A stretch of DNA of 64,000 bases from Hippea sp. KM1 (GTDB lineage: Bacteria; Campylobacterota_A; Desulfurellia; Desulfurellales; Hippeaceae). Positions within the stretch are counted from its first letter, which is position 1. Every line of letters begins with the position of its first letter. Both the position numbers and the translations under genes were made by a program. Below the pieces are notes generated by a model. That model was given only the letters and a program-made list of their open reading frames with translations. It ran no database searches and was not told where the DNA came from. Positions 34,701 to 44,459 of the stretch are shown here, one piece after another. The stretch spans positions 470,001 to 534,000 of the forward strand of contig NZ_JAFP01000001.1 in assembly GCF_000526195.1 (NCBI RefSeq), in the 5' to 3' direction.

Positions 34701-35377
34701 TGATTACCTCCCTCTGATATGCTTTGAACCTCAGAGAGCGGAATGGATTTGCCTGTGTCGGTTATAAGGATGGTTTTATCTGCTTCAAATTTTACAGAAA
34801 CCACCCTTCCAACGCTTTTATCCAGTGTTACGGGTATGCCATTCCCGTAATCGGCATCTATCCTTACACTGTATTCGCCGTTTGCCACGCTGTTGCCCTT
34901 GTTGTCCTTACCGTTCCAGGTAAACGAATGTGTGCCTGCCTTTAGTTTACCTAAATCAATATCTGCTATGTCCTCTCCCTTTGAGTTTGATATGTGTATT
35001 GTGACCTTTGCGTCTTTGTTGAGATTGAAACTTAGGCTATCGATATGGCTTGAGCTTACATTGATCTTATTCTCGCCTGTGGATATGTATTTGCCCAAAT
35101 AGCTTGCTGCATACTCTCTTGGGTTTGTTGTGAGACTTTCTTGCAGCGTTGATATTGTTTTGTTCATGTTCATCAATTGTTCGAGTTGGGAGAACATCGT
35201 ATTTTCCTGTATAAATTGGTCGTTGTTCATTGGATTTAAGGGATCCTGATAACGCAGCTGGGCAACCAGCAGCTTTAAGAACCCATCCTTATCCAGCGTG
35301 GCCTTGGGGTTCTCTACCTTATCCGATCTCATGCTTTCTGCAATATTTGCCTGGTTTGCTATGTTTGCTATATCCAT
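34697..35377 (-). CDS. flgD: Flagellar hook assembly scaffold protein FlgD
   Basis: A 226-residue FlgD. The N-terminal LDKDGFLKLLVAQLRYQDPL and NDQFIQENTMFSQLEQLMNM are the family core; the C-terminal half has the FlgD tudor/Ig-like part (THSFTWNGKDNKGNSVANGE). FlgD caps the growing hook and adds FlgE subunits. It lies between fliK (9-base gap) and the first flgE (four-base overlap). Confidence 0.95.
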   Translation of the reverse strand: MDIANIANQANIAESMRSDKVENPKATLDKDGFLKLLVAQLRYQDPLNPMNNDQFIQENTMFSQLEQLMNMNKTISTLQESLTTNPREYAASYLGKYISTGENKINVSSSHIDSLSFNLNKDAKVTIHISNSKGEDIADIDLGKLKAGTHSFTWNGKDNKGNSVANGEYSVRIDADYGNGIPVTLDKSVGRVVSVKFEADKTILITDTGKSIPLSEVQSISEGGNQ

Positions 35378-35386
35378 ATCTCCACC

Positions 35387-37402
35387 TCATGCGGTTATGT
35401 CCAGACCCTTCTTGATAGGATCCGGTTTTGTGTTTTTTATAAAATCCATCCCCTTTTCTTTGGCCTCAAACGGTGAATAGCTGGAGAAATTAAACTCCTG
35501 TTGGGAATTGTGATGCGTTTGTTGCCCAAAGCCTCCTGACCCGTTTGAGAATTGGTTGCTTAGGTTTTCGTTAAATGAGTTGTGGACATCTATGTTATTT
35601 ATCTTTATGCCCTGCGATGTCAGATACTCTTTTAGGCTATCGATGTGGCTTGATATTGTTTTGTATATATTTTTGTCGTGCACCGTAATTGTTGCTGTTA
35701 TGGACTTTGCTTTATCTAAAGCAACTTTTAGGTCTATCTTTCCTAATTGGGGTGGGTTTAGACTTATGCTTAGACTTCTTGTAAAGGGTGGTTTGTTCTT
35801 TATGATTTTGTCTATATGCTCTATGATCTTATCCATGGGGTATGCAACCTTGTTTGGTTGTGTGTTATCTTGATTTTGGTTGTTTGTTTGTTGAATGTGC
35901 GATACAAGCGTGGCCTGATTGTCCTGTTTTTCTGTTTTTGGGGTCTCTTTCGTATCTATCTCTTTATGCGAGTAAGCCTCTTTGCTATCTGGTTTTTCCT
36001 TGTGTTTTACCCTTTCGTTGATGGTTTTAACGGCTTCTTTCTTGCGTTCTGTTTTTGTTAGGTATTGATCCTTTTGCTGAGTCTGGTCTGTTTCTGCTAA
36101 ATTCCTTGGGTTTACTTTTGTTGCTGTCTTGTTTTTGGTTTTCTGTGTCTTTGTTGGTTTTGCCTCTTTGTTGTTTGTTTTTAGCTGTTTTGTGTGAAGT
36201 GTGTATTGCTGGGCTTGTTTTTGTTGAACCTCTTTGTTGTCAGAGGTGTTTTCTGTATTATTCTTCTGTATTTCTTCTGTGAGTTTGTTTTTTGGTTGTG
36301 CGGCCTTGATTTTAGTTTTTTCTGTGCTTTGATCGATGGCATGTTGATAAGCTTTGGCTGTTTTTATTGTTTCTTTGGGGGGTTTATCCTCTTTTATCTT
36401 TATTGATGCTTTCTCTTTCTGTGTGTTTTTTGTCTGTTCTGTTCCGATTTTTGGTTTGTCCTCTGAAACCGTATGCTTTTCTGTATTTTCTTTTTTGTGT
36501 GTTTGCAGTTTTTGATGTAATTCTGCCAGAGCCGAGTTCTCCTTTGGATTTGGGCCATCGACCTTTATTGGGTTTTTCGATGAATCCACAGCTTTGTGCT
36601 GTTTTGGCTTTGTATTGGCAACACTGCTTTTATCCTGTTTGTCTGTGCGGATTTTTAGGCTATCTTCTTTTTGTTTGCTATCTGTGTTTGTTGGGTGTTT
36701 TTCATTCTCAATCCTTGGGTTTGTTTTTTTGATGGTGTTTGCAACCCTGTTATCCCCTGTTTTCTTGTCTTCTGTTTTTTGAGCTTCCCTCTCTATCTTT
36801 TGTTTTATGTCTGCTTTAGCAGAAATTATCTTGTTGGTGTTTGTTGTTTTATCTTGTGTTTTTTGTTCTTTGCTTTCTTTCTGTTTATTTAGTAAAACCT
36901 CAAGCTTTTTATCTTTAATGCCCTTAATTGATTCTTCTGTTTGTTTAGGTTTTGCTGTTGTATTTTTGCCGTCATGGTGTATTTTTGTGGCTATTTTTGC
37001 TGAATTTTCAGATTGATGATTTTGCAATTTGACCTTGGCTGTTATCTTTAGACCTTCCTTTGTTATTTTGTGTGTTGGCCTGTCTTGGTTGTCTGTGATT
37101 TTTACGGCTTTACCTTCCGTTTTATCTGTTTTTTTATCGCTTTTTTGGTCTTTGGGTTTTGTCTGAGAAACTGCTCCTATGGGTGTCTGTTCGCTGTCTT
37201 GTTCTTTTTTAACATGCTTTTCTTTTTTATCCTTTTCTTGTTTTTCTACTGTCGAGTTTGTTATTTCTTTTGTTGGTTTTTCTGTTTGCGATTTTATTGC
37301 GCTCTCCAGCGTGCTTTTGAAATCGCTCGATGTTTTCGTCTCTTTTTGGCTTGATGTTGCCTGCTTTGGTGCTATACTTTCAATTAAAGCTACTTTTAGC
37401 AT
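35387..37402 (-). CDS. fliK: Flagellar hook-length control protein FliK
   Basis: A 671-residue FliK-type protein. Residues ~15-520 are extremely rich in lysine, threonine, glutamine, glutamate and asparagine, a low-complexity disordered stretch that suits a molecular ruler. The conserved C-terminal domain (~540-640) reads LSISLNPPQLGKIDLKVAL and LKEYLTSQGIKINNIDV, which triggers the export switch. It is much longer than the ~400 residues of Salmonella FliK, consistent with an extended ruler. It is first in the operon, behind a candidate sigma-54 promoter. Its antisense strand holds long meaningless ORFs because of the composition. Confidence 0.9.
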   Translation of the reverse strand: MLKVALIESIAPKQATSSQKETKTSSDFKSTLESAIKSQTEKPTKEITNSTVEKQEKDKKEKHVKKEQDSEQTPIGAVSQTKPKDQKSDKKTDKTEGKAVKITDNQDRPTHKITKEGLKITAKVKLQNHQSENSAKIATKIHHDGKNTTAKPKQTEESIKGIKDKKLEVLLNKQKESKEQKTQDKTTNTNKIISAKADIKQKIEREAQKTEDKKTGDNRVANTIKKTNPRIENEKHPTNTDSKQKEDSLKIRTDKQDKSSVANTKPKQHKAVDSSKNPIKVDGPNPKENSALAELHQKLQTHKKENTEKHTVSEDKPKIGTEQTKNTQKEKASIKIKEDKPPKETIKTAKAYQHAIDQSTEKTKIKAAQPKNKLTEEIQKNNTENTSDNKEVQQKQAQQYTLHTKQLKTNNKEAKPTKTQKTKNKTATKVNPRNLAETDQTQQKDQYLTKTERKKEAVKTINERVKHKEKPDSKEAYSHKEIDTKETPKTEKQDNQATLVSHIQQTNNQNQDNTQPNKVAYPMDKIIEHIDKIIKNKPPFTRSLSISLNPPQLGKIDLKVALDKAKSITATITVHDKNIYKTISSHIDSLKEYLTSQGIKINNIDVHNSFNENLSNQFSNGSGGFGQQTHHNSQQEFNFSSYSPFEAKEKGMDFIKNTKPDPIKKGLDITA

Positions 37403-37435
37403 CTTTCACCTCGCACTCTTGTGCTGGGGATTAGT

Positions 37436-37453
37436 TAGCAAAAAATGTTCCTT
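37436..37453 (-). promoter_or_regulatory. Candidate sigma-54 promoter for the fliK-flgD-flgE-flgE operon
   Basis: The minus strand reads AGGAACATTTTTTGCTA: GG and GC separated by exactly ten bases, and TTGC matching the -12 element. The -24 box GGAAC deviates from GGCAC in one position. It predicts a start near 37426, ~24 bases before the fliK ATG. Sigma-54 control of hook genes is usual in polar flagellates, which supports but does not prove it. No regulator gene is in the window. Confidence 0.55.
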
Positions 37454-37466
37454 TAGGAGGTTTAAA

Positions 37467-38999
37467 ATGAAGCTATCCACCGCTGCTCAAATGAGGGAGA
37501 TGGATAAGAAGGCCATCGAAGCCGGCATACCGGACATAGTTCTAATGGAGAACGCCTCCATTAAGTCTTTCTATAAGATATTGGATTATTACGGCAGCGT
37601 TGAGGGCTCCTTGGCTGTTGTCTTTGTTGGTGCGGGCAACAACGGCGGTGATGCTTTGGCTATCTCAAGGCATCTTTACAACAACGGCGCCAATGTGTTT
37701 GTTTATATGTTGATTGATGAGGCAAAGCTCAACCCATCACCCAAAACCAACTTTGAGATAATAAAAAACATGGGGATAGAATTTAGGTTTGTTCAGAATG
37801 AGGATGATTTCAACGAGGAACTCATAAGAGAGTGCGATATAATCATAGACGGCATATTTGGAACAGGCTTATCCCGAGCGGTTGAGGGCAGGTTTAAAAG
37901 GGCTATTGAACTAATAAATTCCTCACCTGCATTTATCGTTAGCGTTGATATTCCAAGTGGTATAAAGGCCGATACAGGCGAGGTTATGGGTATAGCCGTT
38001 GAGGCCGATCTGACCCCGACTTTTGCTTTGGCAAAACCGGGCCATTTTTTATATCCGGGCAGGGCGTATGCAGGCGATGTTGAAGTTGTGGATATATCGA
38101 CACCAAGGCATGTGATAGATGAATTTGAACCGAATTTCCTTGCTCTAAATAGTGATGAGATATACTTGGACTTTAGAAGCCCAACTTCACACAAGGGCGA
38201 TTTTGGTCATTTGGCCATAGTCGGCGGTTCTATAGGTAAATCCGGTGCGGTGATTATGGCCTCTAAGGCTGCATTAAAAACAGGCGTTGGCCTTGTGAGT
38301 GCCGTTGTGCCAAAATCCATAAACACGGCCTTTGAATCAAGACTCCTTGAGGCCATGAGCTATCCTGTTGATGATGAGTCTGGCTTTTTCTCAATCGACT
38401 CCATAGACAGCGTTGTTGAATTTGTATCAGATAAATCGGCTATCTGCTTCGGTATGGGTCTTGGCATAACCGACTCGACCAAAAAGCTAACGGAGGAGTT
38501 GCTCCAGATCAACAAACCTATGATAATAGATGCAGAGGGCTTAAACTGTCTGTCCTTCTGTGTCGATAAGCTAAAGAGCAGAAAGGCCCCGACCATACTA
38601 ACCCCGCATCCCAAGGAGTTTTCACGCCTAAGGGGCATTCAGACAAAGGATGTGCTTAAAGATAGGCTGAATTTGGCTGTTGAGTTTGCCAAGGAATACG
38701 GTGTCTATCTTGTTTTGAAGATGGCAGACACACTGATTGCAACACCAGACGGTAAGCTCTATATCAACACAACCGGCAATCAGGGTCTTGCAACAGGCGG
38801 CAGCGGCGATGTATTAGGTGGCATGATTGGCGCCTTTTTAGCAGAAGGTTACGATGCACTGCAGGCAGCCCTAAACGGTGTTTATCTGCACGGTTTGGCA
38901 GCCGATTTAGCTGTTGATAGTGGCATAACCTATGAAAGCCTAACGCCTTCAGATGTTATAGACCACATAAATCAAGCCATAAGAACGATGAGGGAATGA
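37467..38999 (+). CDS. nnrDE: Bifunctional NAD(P)H-hydrate repair enzyme (epimerase + ADP-dependent dehydratase)
   Basis: A 510-residue fusion. The N-terminal epimerase domain (~1-215) has MENASIKS, GAGNNGGDALAISRHL and SVDIPSGI. The C-terminal dehydratase (~225-505) has GHLAIVGGSIGKSGAV, TPHPKEFSRL and the ADP-binding NQGLATGGSGDVLGGMI. It repairs NADHX/NADPHX, damaged cofactors that form readily at heat. TTAGGAGG seven bases before the ATG at 37467 fixes the start; the open frame further upstream is antisense to fliK and not coding. It is divergent from fliK. Confidence 0.95.
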   Translation: MKLSTAAQMREMDKKAIEAGIPDIVLMENASIKSFYKILDYYGSVEGSLAVVFVGAGNNGGDALAISRHLYNNGANVFVYMLIDEAKLNPSPKTNFEIIKNMGIEFRFVQNEDDFNEELIRECDIIIDGIFGTGLSRAVEGRFKRAIELINSSPAFIVSVDIPSGIKADTGEVMGIAVEADLTPTFALAKPGHFLYPGRAYAGDVEVVDISTPRHVIDEFEPNFLALNSDEIYLDFRSPTSHKGDFGHLAIVGGSIGKSGAVIMASKAALKTGVGLVSAVVPKSINTAFESRLLEAMSYPVDDESGFFSIDSIDSVVEFVSDKSAICFGMGLGITDSTKKLTEELLQINKPMIIDAEGLNCLSFCVDKLKSRKAPTILTPHPKEFSRLRGIQTKDVLKDRLNLAVEFAKEYGVYLVLKMADTLIATPDGKLYINTTGNQGLATGGSGDVLGGMIGAFLAEGYDALQAALNGVYLHGLAADLAVDSGITYESLTPSDVIDHINQAIRTMRE

Positions 39000-39002
39000 C
39001 CC

Positions 39003-40289
39003 TTAGCAGGCCGAAATGGAACCATCACTAAAAAAGCTTCTGTTTCGGCCTGCCTCTTTGGCCTTATACAGGGCATCATCGGCCCTCTTTATGAGGCTAT
39101 TTATATCATCTTTCTCCTTTAACGATGAAACGCCTATCGAGATGGTTATGCGTATTTGACTGCCCTCTATGTCTATTGTTGTCTTTTCTGTTGCCTCTCT
39201 TATCTTTTCTGCCACACCGCAGGCATCCTTTAGGGATGTATCTATCAGGAGAACGGAAAATTCCTCCCCGCCAAACCTGCAGGCAATATCGGTTTTCCTG
39301 ATGTTTGCCCTTATGATATTGGCAAGTTCCTTTAAAACCTCGTCGCCTGTCTGGTGTCCATAGGTGTCGTTAACCACTTTAAATTTGTCTATGTCTATCA
39401 TTAAAAACGATAGCTCTTCGTTGTTTCTCCTGCTTAACTCTATGTGGTGTTTTAGGAATCTAAACATCAGCCTGCGGTTATACAGCTTTGTTAGAAAATC
39501 CAGCTCGGCTTCCTCTTTCAGCTGCTCAACGAGTTTTCCCCTGTGTATGTTGGCCTTGATTCTTGCATAGAACTCCACCATCGAGTATGGTTTTGTAAGG
39601 AAATCGTCAACCCCGCTCTCGAATGCCTTTTTCATTGTTTCTATGCCTTCTTCTCCCTTTGTTGCCGTGATGCCTATTATGGGGATCCAGCTAAACCTCG
39701 AATCGTCTTTTAGGGCTTTGGCCACCTCAAACCCGCTTGCCCCGGGCAGATTGATGTCCAACAGTATCGTGTCAACCTTAACCCCTTCAAGCAAAAGCCT
39801 TAAGGCCTCCTCACCGCTGTATGCGCTTATGGGCAGTATGCTCTTTTCCTTTAGCTGATGGGATATGGTTTTATTCTGAAGCTTCGAATCCTCAACCACC
39901 AAAACCCTTCCTGTGGAGAATCCGTCGGATTTGAAAAATACCTTTATGTAATCGTAAAGCTCACCCTGTTTAAACGGTTTTTTTAGGTAATCGAAGGCTC
40001 CAAGATCGAATGCCTGATTCTTAAAATAGTCCCCATCGCTGGCTGTAAGCATAACCACAGGCAGATCTATGAGCCCTAATTCGCCTTTTATCTTTTTGAT
40101 TAGCTCCCAGCCGTCCATATTCGGCATCTCACCGTCTATTATTGCAAAATCGAAGTTTGGATCCTCTTTAAGGTGTCTGTATGCCTCCTCACCGTCTGAG
40201 AAGATCATAACCTCAAATGAGCTTTCGAGTTCCCTTTTGACCATTTTCTGTATGAAAGAGCTGTCATCACAAACCAGTATTCTCTTCAT
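39003..40289 (-). CDS. Response regulator with two receivers and GGDEF (PleD-like diguanylate cyclase)
   Basis: A 428-residue PleD-like protein. Receiver 1 (~1-120: LVCDDSSF, FAIIDGEMPNMDGW, LKKPF), receiver 2 (~130-250: VLVVEDSKLQN, TILLDINLPGASG, FLTKPYS) and a C-terminal GGDEF domain (~260-428: RKTDIACRFGGEEFSVLLID). The active site reads GGEEF, a functional variant, and RKTD before it matches the RxxD inhibitory site. It would make cyclic di-GMP upon phosphorylation. It ends the operon deacetylase-glycosyltransferase-hemB-this gene; two bases separate it from hemB. Confidence 0.93.
   Translation of the reverse strand: MKRILVCDDSSFIQKMVKRELESSFEVMIFSDGEEAYRHLKEDPNFDFAIIDGEMPNMDGWELIKKIKGELGLIDLPVVMLTASDGDYFKNQAFDLGAFDYLKKPFKQGELYDYIKVFFKSDGFSTGRVLVVEDSKLQNKTISHQLKEKSILPISAYSGEEALRLLLEGVKVDTILLDINLPGASGFEVAKALKDDSRFSWIPIIGITATKGEEGIETMKKAFESGVDDFLTKPYSMVEFYARIKANIHRGKLVEQLKEEAELDFLTKLYNRRLMFRFLKHHIELSRRNNEELSFLMIDIDKFKVVNDTYGHQTGDEVLKELANIIRANIRKTDIACRFGGEEFSVLLIDTSLKDACGVAEKIREATEKTTIDIEGSQIRITISIGVSSLKEKDDINSLIKRADDALYKAKEAGRNRSFFSDGSISAC
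39006..39053. repeat. Inverted repeat between convergent nnrDE and PleD-like gene
   Basis: GCAGGCCGAAA (39006-39016) is perfectly complementary to 39043-39053, an 11-bp stem with a 26-base loop. It lies within the 3' codons of the PleD-like gene and just after the nnrDE stop. No T-run follows on either side, so a terminator role is possible but not clear. Confidence 0.55.
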
Positions 40290-40291
40290 TG

Positions 40292-41272
40292 TTAACCTCC
40301 GAGTATCTTTGCTATGTCTTTTGCAAAGTATGTGATTATGATGTCTGCGCCGGCTCTTTTAATCGCCGTTAGTATTTCGACCATTATGGCCCTTTCATCG
40401 ATCCAGCCCATTTGACTGGCTGCCTTTACCATCGAATACTCACCACTCACATTGTAGGCAGCAAGGGGTATATAAGGGAACTGATCTTTTGCCATTCTGA
40501 TCACATCCAAATACGCTAAAGCCGGTTTGACCATCAAAAAGTCGGCGCCTTCCTCTATATCAAGCATCATCTCCTTAATTGCCTCGTTTGCATTTCTAAA
40601 GTCCATCTGGTAAGACTTTCTATCACCAAAGGCGGGTGCAGACTCTGCCGCATCCCTAAAAGGTCCATAAAAGTTCGATGAGTATTTCGCAGAGTACGAC
40701 ATAATTGCTACATCCTCAAAACCGTTTTCGTCCAGCGATTTCCGTATTGCTTTGACCATGCCGTCCATCATGCCGCTTGGCGCTATGATATCTGCACCCA
40801 TCTTGGCGTAAACATAGGCCTCTTTTTTCAATAGCTCAAGTGTCGCATGGTTCAGCACATTGCCGTTTTTGTCTAAAACACCACAGTGGCCGTGGGATGT
40901 GTACTCACACAGGCAGGCATCGGCTATAACGATTAGCTCGGGTAAGTTGGATTTTATCTTTTGTATTGCCCTTGCGATGATGCCATCCTCTGCGTAGGCC
41001 TCACTGCCCATCTCATCCTTTTTCTCTGGTATACCAAAGAGGATTATTGACCTTATTCCCAAGTTAAATACTTCTTTTGCCTCCTCAATCGCATGTTCTA
41101 AGGACAATTGATATATGCCCGGCATCGATTTGACGGGGTTTTTGATGTCTTTGCCCTCGATTACGAATATGGGATAGACAAAATCGTCGATGGATAGTGT
41201 GGTTTCTGCCACCATATCCCTTATTATTTGATTTCTCCTCAACCTTCTTGGTCTTACTGTTGGAAAGTTCAT
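40292..41272 (-). CDS. hemB: Delta-aminolevulinic acid dehydratase (porphobilinogen synthase)
   Basis: A 326-residue HemB that condenses two 5-aminolevulinate molecules into porphobilinogen in heme/tetrapyrrole synthesis. The zinc-type cysteines are in [15 protein letters not shown]. The Schiff-base lysines lie in [18 protein letters not shown] and [12 protein letters not shown]. The N-terminal [14 protein letters not shown] is typical. Its ATG overlaps the glycosyltransferase stop by four bases. Confidence 0.97.
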   Translation of the reverse strand: MNFPTVRPRRLRRNQIIRDMVAETTLSIDDFVYPIFVIEGKDIKNPVKSMPGIYQLSLEHAIEEAKEVFNLGIRSIILFGIPEKKDEMGSEAYAEDGIIARAIQKIKSNLPELIVIADACLCEYTSHGHCGVLDKNGNVLNHATLELLKKEAYVYAKMGADIIAPSGMMDGMVKAIRKSLDENGFEDVAIMSYSAKYSSNFYGPFRDAAESAPAFGDRKSYQMDFRNANEAIKEMMLDIEEGADFLMVKPALAYLDVIRMAKDQFPYIPLAAYNVSGEYSMVKAASQMGWIDERAIMVEILTAIKRAGADIIITYFAKDIAKILGG

Positions 41273-42336
41273 CGCTTTACCTCCATCAACTGCTCATACA
41301 ATTCTACATATTTTTCAACCATTTTATCAACGGAAAAATTTTCTTTGACCAATTTATATGCGTTCTCTATGATTTTTTCTCCCAAATCCCTATCGTCAAG
41401 CACGATTTCTATAGCTTCTGCCAGATCTTCAGGCCTGTTTCTTTCAACCAGAATCCCTGTTTCCCTATTAAACACAGCCTCGCTCAAGCCACCCGCATCC
41501 GTTGATACAACAGGCACTTTTAACAGCATGGCATTCAAGACCGCCCCGCTTAAACCCTCATAGTCGGATGGCAATACAAACAGATCAAACGCCTTTATGT
41601 AATTCTCTATGTCCTTTTTAAAGCCCATAAACCTAAATCTGTTCTCTAAACCCTTCCTTTTTACCAAGCCTTCAAGCTTTTCCCTTAAGTGCCCCTCACC
41701 CAAAACCAGAAACACAATATCCTTGCGCTTTCTTAAGATGATCTCGGCTGCACTTATAAGATTGGGTATGTTTTTTTGCTCCGTCAATGCCGTTGCCGTT
41801 CCTATGATTGTTGAGTGTTTAAACTGTCCTTTAATAGATTCAACCTTTTCTAAATCAACGCTTTCTTCCAACAGTGGGTTTGTTGCAGAGTGTATCACTT
41901 CAAATTCTTCAATGCCTATTGTGTGTCTTAAGACCTCACAGACATATCGAGCAACACAGGCGATTTTATCCGTGTTTCTGTATTTGAATTTTGTGATTGG
42001 GTCTTTTTTGGGTTTGTAATCGACACGGCGCGTGTAGATCAGGGGCTTTTTGTTGTGTACTTTTGAGAATGCGCAGATTGTATGGGCATGTGAGGCATGG
42101 GCATGTATGATGTCAAAATTTTTGCCTATCCTTGCAACCTCTAAGATGTTTTTAAGCCTGTTTCTGCTAAGTTTAATTGTTTTTATGCCGTTTTCTAAAC
42201 ACCTTGAGTAAAGCTCATCCTCTATACATGCAACCGCCGTTTCAATGCCCCTATTTTTTAATCCAACGGCAAGCCACAACAACTGCTGCTCACCGCCTCT
42301 AAACCCCCTTTGCGTATCCACATGGAGTATTCTCAT
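41269..42336 (-). CDS. GT4-family glycosyltransferase
   Basis: A 355-residue GT-B glycosyltransferase. The N-terminal [19 protein letters not shown] holds the glycine-rich nucleotide-sugar loop. The C-terminal half has [20 protein letters not shown] and the E-x7-E motif [20 protein letters not shown] of family GT4. It transfers a sugar from an activated donor, likely in lipopolysaccharide or surface polysaccharide. It is coupled (ATGA overlap) to the deacetylase upstream and to hemB downstream. The donor and acceptor cannot be read from sequence. Confidence 0.88.
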   Translation of the reverse strand: MRILHVDTQRGFRGGEQQLLWLAVGLKNRGIETAVACIEDELYSRCLENGIKTIKLSRNRLKNILEVARIGKNFDIIHAHASHAHTICAFSKVHNKKPLIYTRRVDYKPKKDPITKFKYRNTDKIACVARYVCEVLRHTIGIEEFEVIHSATNPLLEESVDLEKVESIKGQFKHSTIIGTATALTEQKNIPNLISAAEIILRKRKDIVFLVLGEGHLREKLEGLVKRKGLENRFRFMGFKKDIENYIKAFDLFVLPSDYEGLSGAVLNAMLLKVPVVSTDAGGLSEAVFNRETGILVERNRPEDLAEAIEIVLDDRDLGEKIIENAYKLVKENFSVDKMVEKYVELYEQLMEVKR

Positions 42337-43448
42337 ATCTTCCTATAAACCGCCCCGTAGGCCTTCGATAGGAGCTTGTTTGAATACAGCCTTACCCGTG
42401 ATTTGAACCAGTCTAAATCCTTCTTCCATACACCGAAACGCTTGATCTCAAGGGGTGAATCGCCTGGTGAGTTTGACCCCCGTTTTGTTGTGAATAGGTA
42501 TTTAAAGCCCACCTCTTTGGCTATCTCCAACGACAGTGGCGTGTATGCCCCCCAGGGCCACGAGAATGCCTCGCAGATCTTCCTTACCTCATACCCAACT
42601 TCACCCTTTGCCACCTCAAGCTCAGTCTTTATTCTTCTTCTTTGTTCTTCTTCTGATTCAAACTCTCCTATTTTTTCACTCCCCTTTTCCTTTTTGTAAT
42701 CCTCGACAATCTTAAAAAGTTCATCCCTCCATGATGGTTTTTTGAAGAACCTTATAAACCCGTTGTCTATGACATGCTTGTATAATCTGTTTCTTAATTC
42801 CTCATCGGCGGTAAACTCCCTGGCGGCAAGCTCGGGTTTTCTTTCAAAATCCGGCGTTCCAAAGCGTTCATCGCCCCTTATCATTGTCCAGGCCGATAGC
42901 CTATCCCTTGGATGGTTGAAGTCTATAATGTTGTCTGAGGCGTATATCTTTCTATGGGTTTTGCTGTGGGGCTGTATGTCTATGATGCCGCTTCGCTCCA
43001 TCTCCCTTACCTCTTCCCAGCATAGCCTCCTCACAGTTTTTATCTTGTATCCATGCTCTATAGAATAGGTCGATGAGCAGTTTGGGATGTTTTCCTTTTT
43101 TATCTTACCGTTCCAGTAATCCTCAAGGTTGAAGCCGCAATACTCATCCTCCTCGATTGTCCATGTAACGATAAAGGCCATAGCCTGAAAGCCGTATTTT
43201 TTAAGTAAGGGATAGGCGTACACCCATGTATCCAGATACCCGTCATCAAAGGTTATCAAAACGGCCTTATCCTTCCAGCTCTTCTTTCCGTCAATCAAAT
43301 ACTGGCCGAGTTGCTCCTTTGTAATACCCTCATACCCCTCGCTTTTTAAAAACTTCAAGTGTTCCTCAAACAGCTCGGGTGGTATCGAAAGCACATCGTC
43401 ATCGTAATTTATGTGGTGATAAAGCAAAACCGGAATGCTTGTTTGCAT
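42333..43448 (-). CDS. Polysaccharide deacetylase (NodB-like, CE4)
   Basis: About 371 residues. The NodB core has LLYHHINYDDD, VLITFDDGYLDTWVYAYPLL (the D-D metal motif) and IDIQPHSKTHRKIY (the H-x4-H metal motif), with a long insert between ~180 and 290 and SWPWGAYTPLSLEIA near the end. Two ATG codons are close: the first (43454) is only a base from the ribosome-binding site GGGGAGGT, so the second (43448, MQTSIPVLLYHH) is preferred. It probably removes acetyl groups from a surface polysaccharide, with the glycosyltransferase downstream in the same operon. Confidence 0.88.
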   Translation of the reverse strand: MQTSIPVLLYHHINYDDDVLSIPPELFEEHLKFLKSEGYEGITKEQLGQYLIDGKKSWKDKAVLITFDDGYLDTWVYAYPLLKKYGFQAMAFIVTWTIEEDEYCGFNLEDYWNGKIKKENIPNCSSTYSIEHGYKIKTVRRLCWEEVREMERSGIIDIQPHSKTHRKIYASDNIIDFNHPRDRLSAWTMIRGDERFGTPDFERKPELAAREFTADEELRNRLYKHVIDNGFIRFFKKPSWRDELFKIVEDYKKEKGSEKIGEFESEEEQRRRIKTELEVAKGEVGYEVRKICEAFSWPWGAYTPLSLEIAKEVGFKYLFTTKRGSNSPGDSPLEIKRFGVWKKDLDWFKSRVRLYSNKLLSKAYGAVYRKI

Positions 43449-43548
43449 ACCCATACCTCCCCGTTAGTTCTTGTTTTTTTATACTATTTTTTTTGAAGGA
43501 TTGCTATTTTTCTTGCTTTGTTTTGTTATTTTTGTTAGAAACTCTAAC

Positions 43549-44232
43549 ATGTTAAGTGCGAAGAACAGAGAGATTGCCTCCATGTTTTCGTCCATAGCAC
43601 CCACCTACGACCTCTTAAACCACCTGTTGAGCTTTAACATAGATAAGATGTGGCGCAAAAAGGCCGTCTCGTTGCTTGAGGGTAGCCTGTTTTTGGATGT
43701 TGCCACAGGCACAGGCGATGTTGCTATTCAGATTACAAAAGACAAGAAGGATTCAAGGGTTGTTGGGGTGGATTTGAGCCTAAATATGCTAAAGGTCGGG
43801 AAAAAGAAGACCAAAAACAGGAATATAGAGCTTGTATGTGCACCTGCAGAGCATCTACCTTTTAAGGATAATACCTTCGATGGGGCTATCATAGCCTTTG
43901 GCATAAGGAATGTGGTTGATAGGGTGTCTGCCCTGTTTGAGTTTAAAAGGGTTCTAAAAAGCGGGGGCAGGCTGGTTATATTGGAGTTTAATACGCCGAC
44001 CAATAGGGTTTTTGGCAAGCTGTATGAGTTTTACTCCTTTACTGTTATGCCTTTTTTGGGTAAAATAATCTCGGGCAATCCAGATGCCTACACCTATTTG
44101 CCCAATTCTATCAGGCGGTTTCCCGATGTTGAGTTCTTAAAGGGTATGATGGAGAGGGTGGGTTTTGTTGATGTTGACTATTTTGCCTTAACCTTTGGAG
44201 TCTCCTTCATACACACGGGCGTTAAGCCTTAA
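43549..44232 (+). CDS. menG: Demethylmenaquinone methyltransferase (UbiE/MenG)
   Basis: About 227 residues of the UbiE/MenG class I methyltransferases: SIAPTYDLLNHLLSFNID, the AdoMet motif LDVATGTGDVAIQI, and the diagnostic SGNPDAYTYLPNSIRRFPD. It performs the final C-methylation of menaquinone. The start is taken at ATG 43549 (MLSAKNREIASMF), where family proteins begin; the open frame upstream is a hydrophobic, T-rich stretch unlikely to be translated. No strong ribosome-binding site is seen. It fits a futalosine-type menaquinone route with the deaminase at 29587. Confidence 0.93.
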   Translation: MLSAKNREIASMFSSIAPTYDLLNHLLSFNIDKMWRKKAVSLLEGSLFLDVATGTGDVAIQITKDKKDSRVVGVDLSLNMLKVGKKKTKNRNIELVCAPAEHLPFKDNTFDGAIIAFGIRNVVDRVSALFEFKRVLKSGGRLVILEFNTPTNRVFGKLYEFYSFTVMPFLGKIISGNPDAYTYLPNSIRRFPDVEFLKGMMERVGFVDVDYFALTFGVSFIHTGVKP

Positions 44233-44243
44233 AAAGGGGTGCC

Positions 44244-44459
44244 ATGAAAAAGAGTATAGAGTGTAAGATTGGGTTTCATTTTTGCGGAACTCAACAGGAG
44301 AAGGAGGCCTTTGTTTATAAGCTAAAACAACTCGGTGGTGGGGCTGAGATCGTCATAAACGAGGATAACAACTGCTGGGATGTTATCGTGTATAACAGGT
44401 TCTTTTACGATAAGGAGCAAGAAGAAGACTGTTTAAATGACGAGATACTCCTTCGGTGA
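44244..44459 (+). CDS. Small hypothetical protein, putative antitoxin of the MazF-like toxin
   Basis: A 71-residue protein: MKKSIECKIGFHFCGTQQEK, then a mixed acidic C-terminus (YDKEQEEDCLNDEILLR). It does not look like MazE/AbrB, PHD or ribbon-helix-helix antitoxins. It overlaps the following MazF-like gene by 23 bases, the classic coupling of antitoxin and toxin, and AAAGGGG precedes its ATG. The antitoxin role is inferred only from position. I do not recognise the family. Confidence 0.6.
   Translation: MKKSIECKIGFHFCGTQQEKEAFVYKLKQLGGGAEIVINEDNNCWDVIVYNRFFYDKEQEEDCLNDEILLR

Noticed and set aside
36055-36892. Long open frames antisense to fliK, rich in Phe, Leu and Cys.
   Set aside because: They result from the Lys/Gln/Thr-rich composition of fliK on the other strand; there is no ribosome-binding site or family resemblance.
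37179-37466. 96-codon N-terminal extension of the NnrDE frame.
   Set aside because: It lies antisense to fliK, is hydrophobic and unlike any NnrE, and a strong ribosome-binding site precedes the internal ATG at 37467.
39006-39053. Inverted repeat as a strong bidirectional terminator between nnrDE and the PleD-like gene.
   Set aside because: The stem is perfect, but the 26-base loop and lack of T-runs on either side make a standard terminator unlikely; kept only as a repeat.
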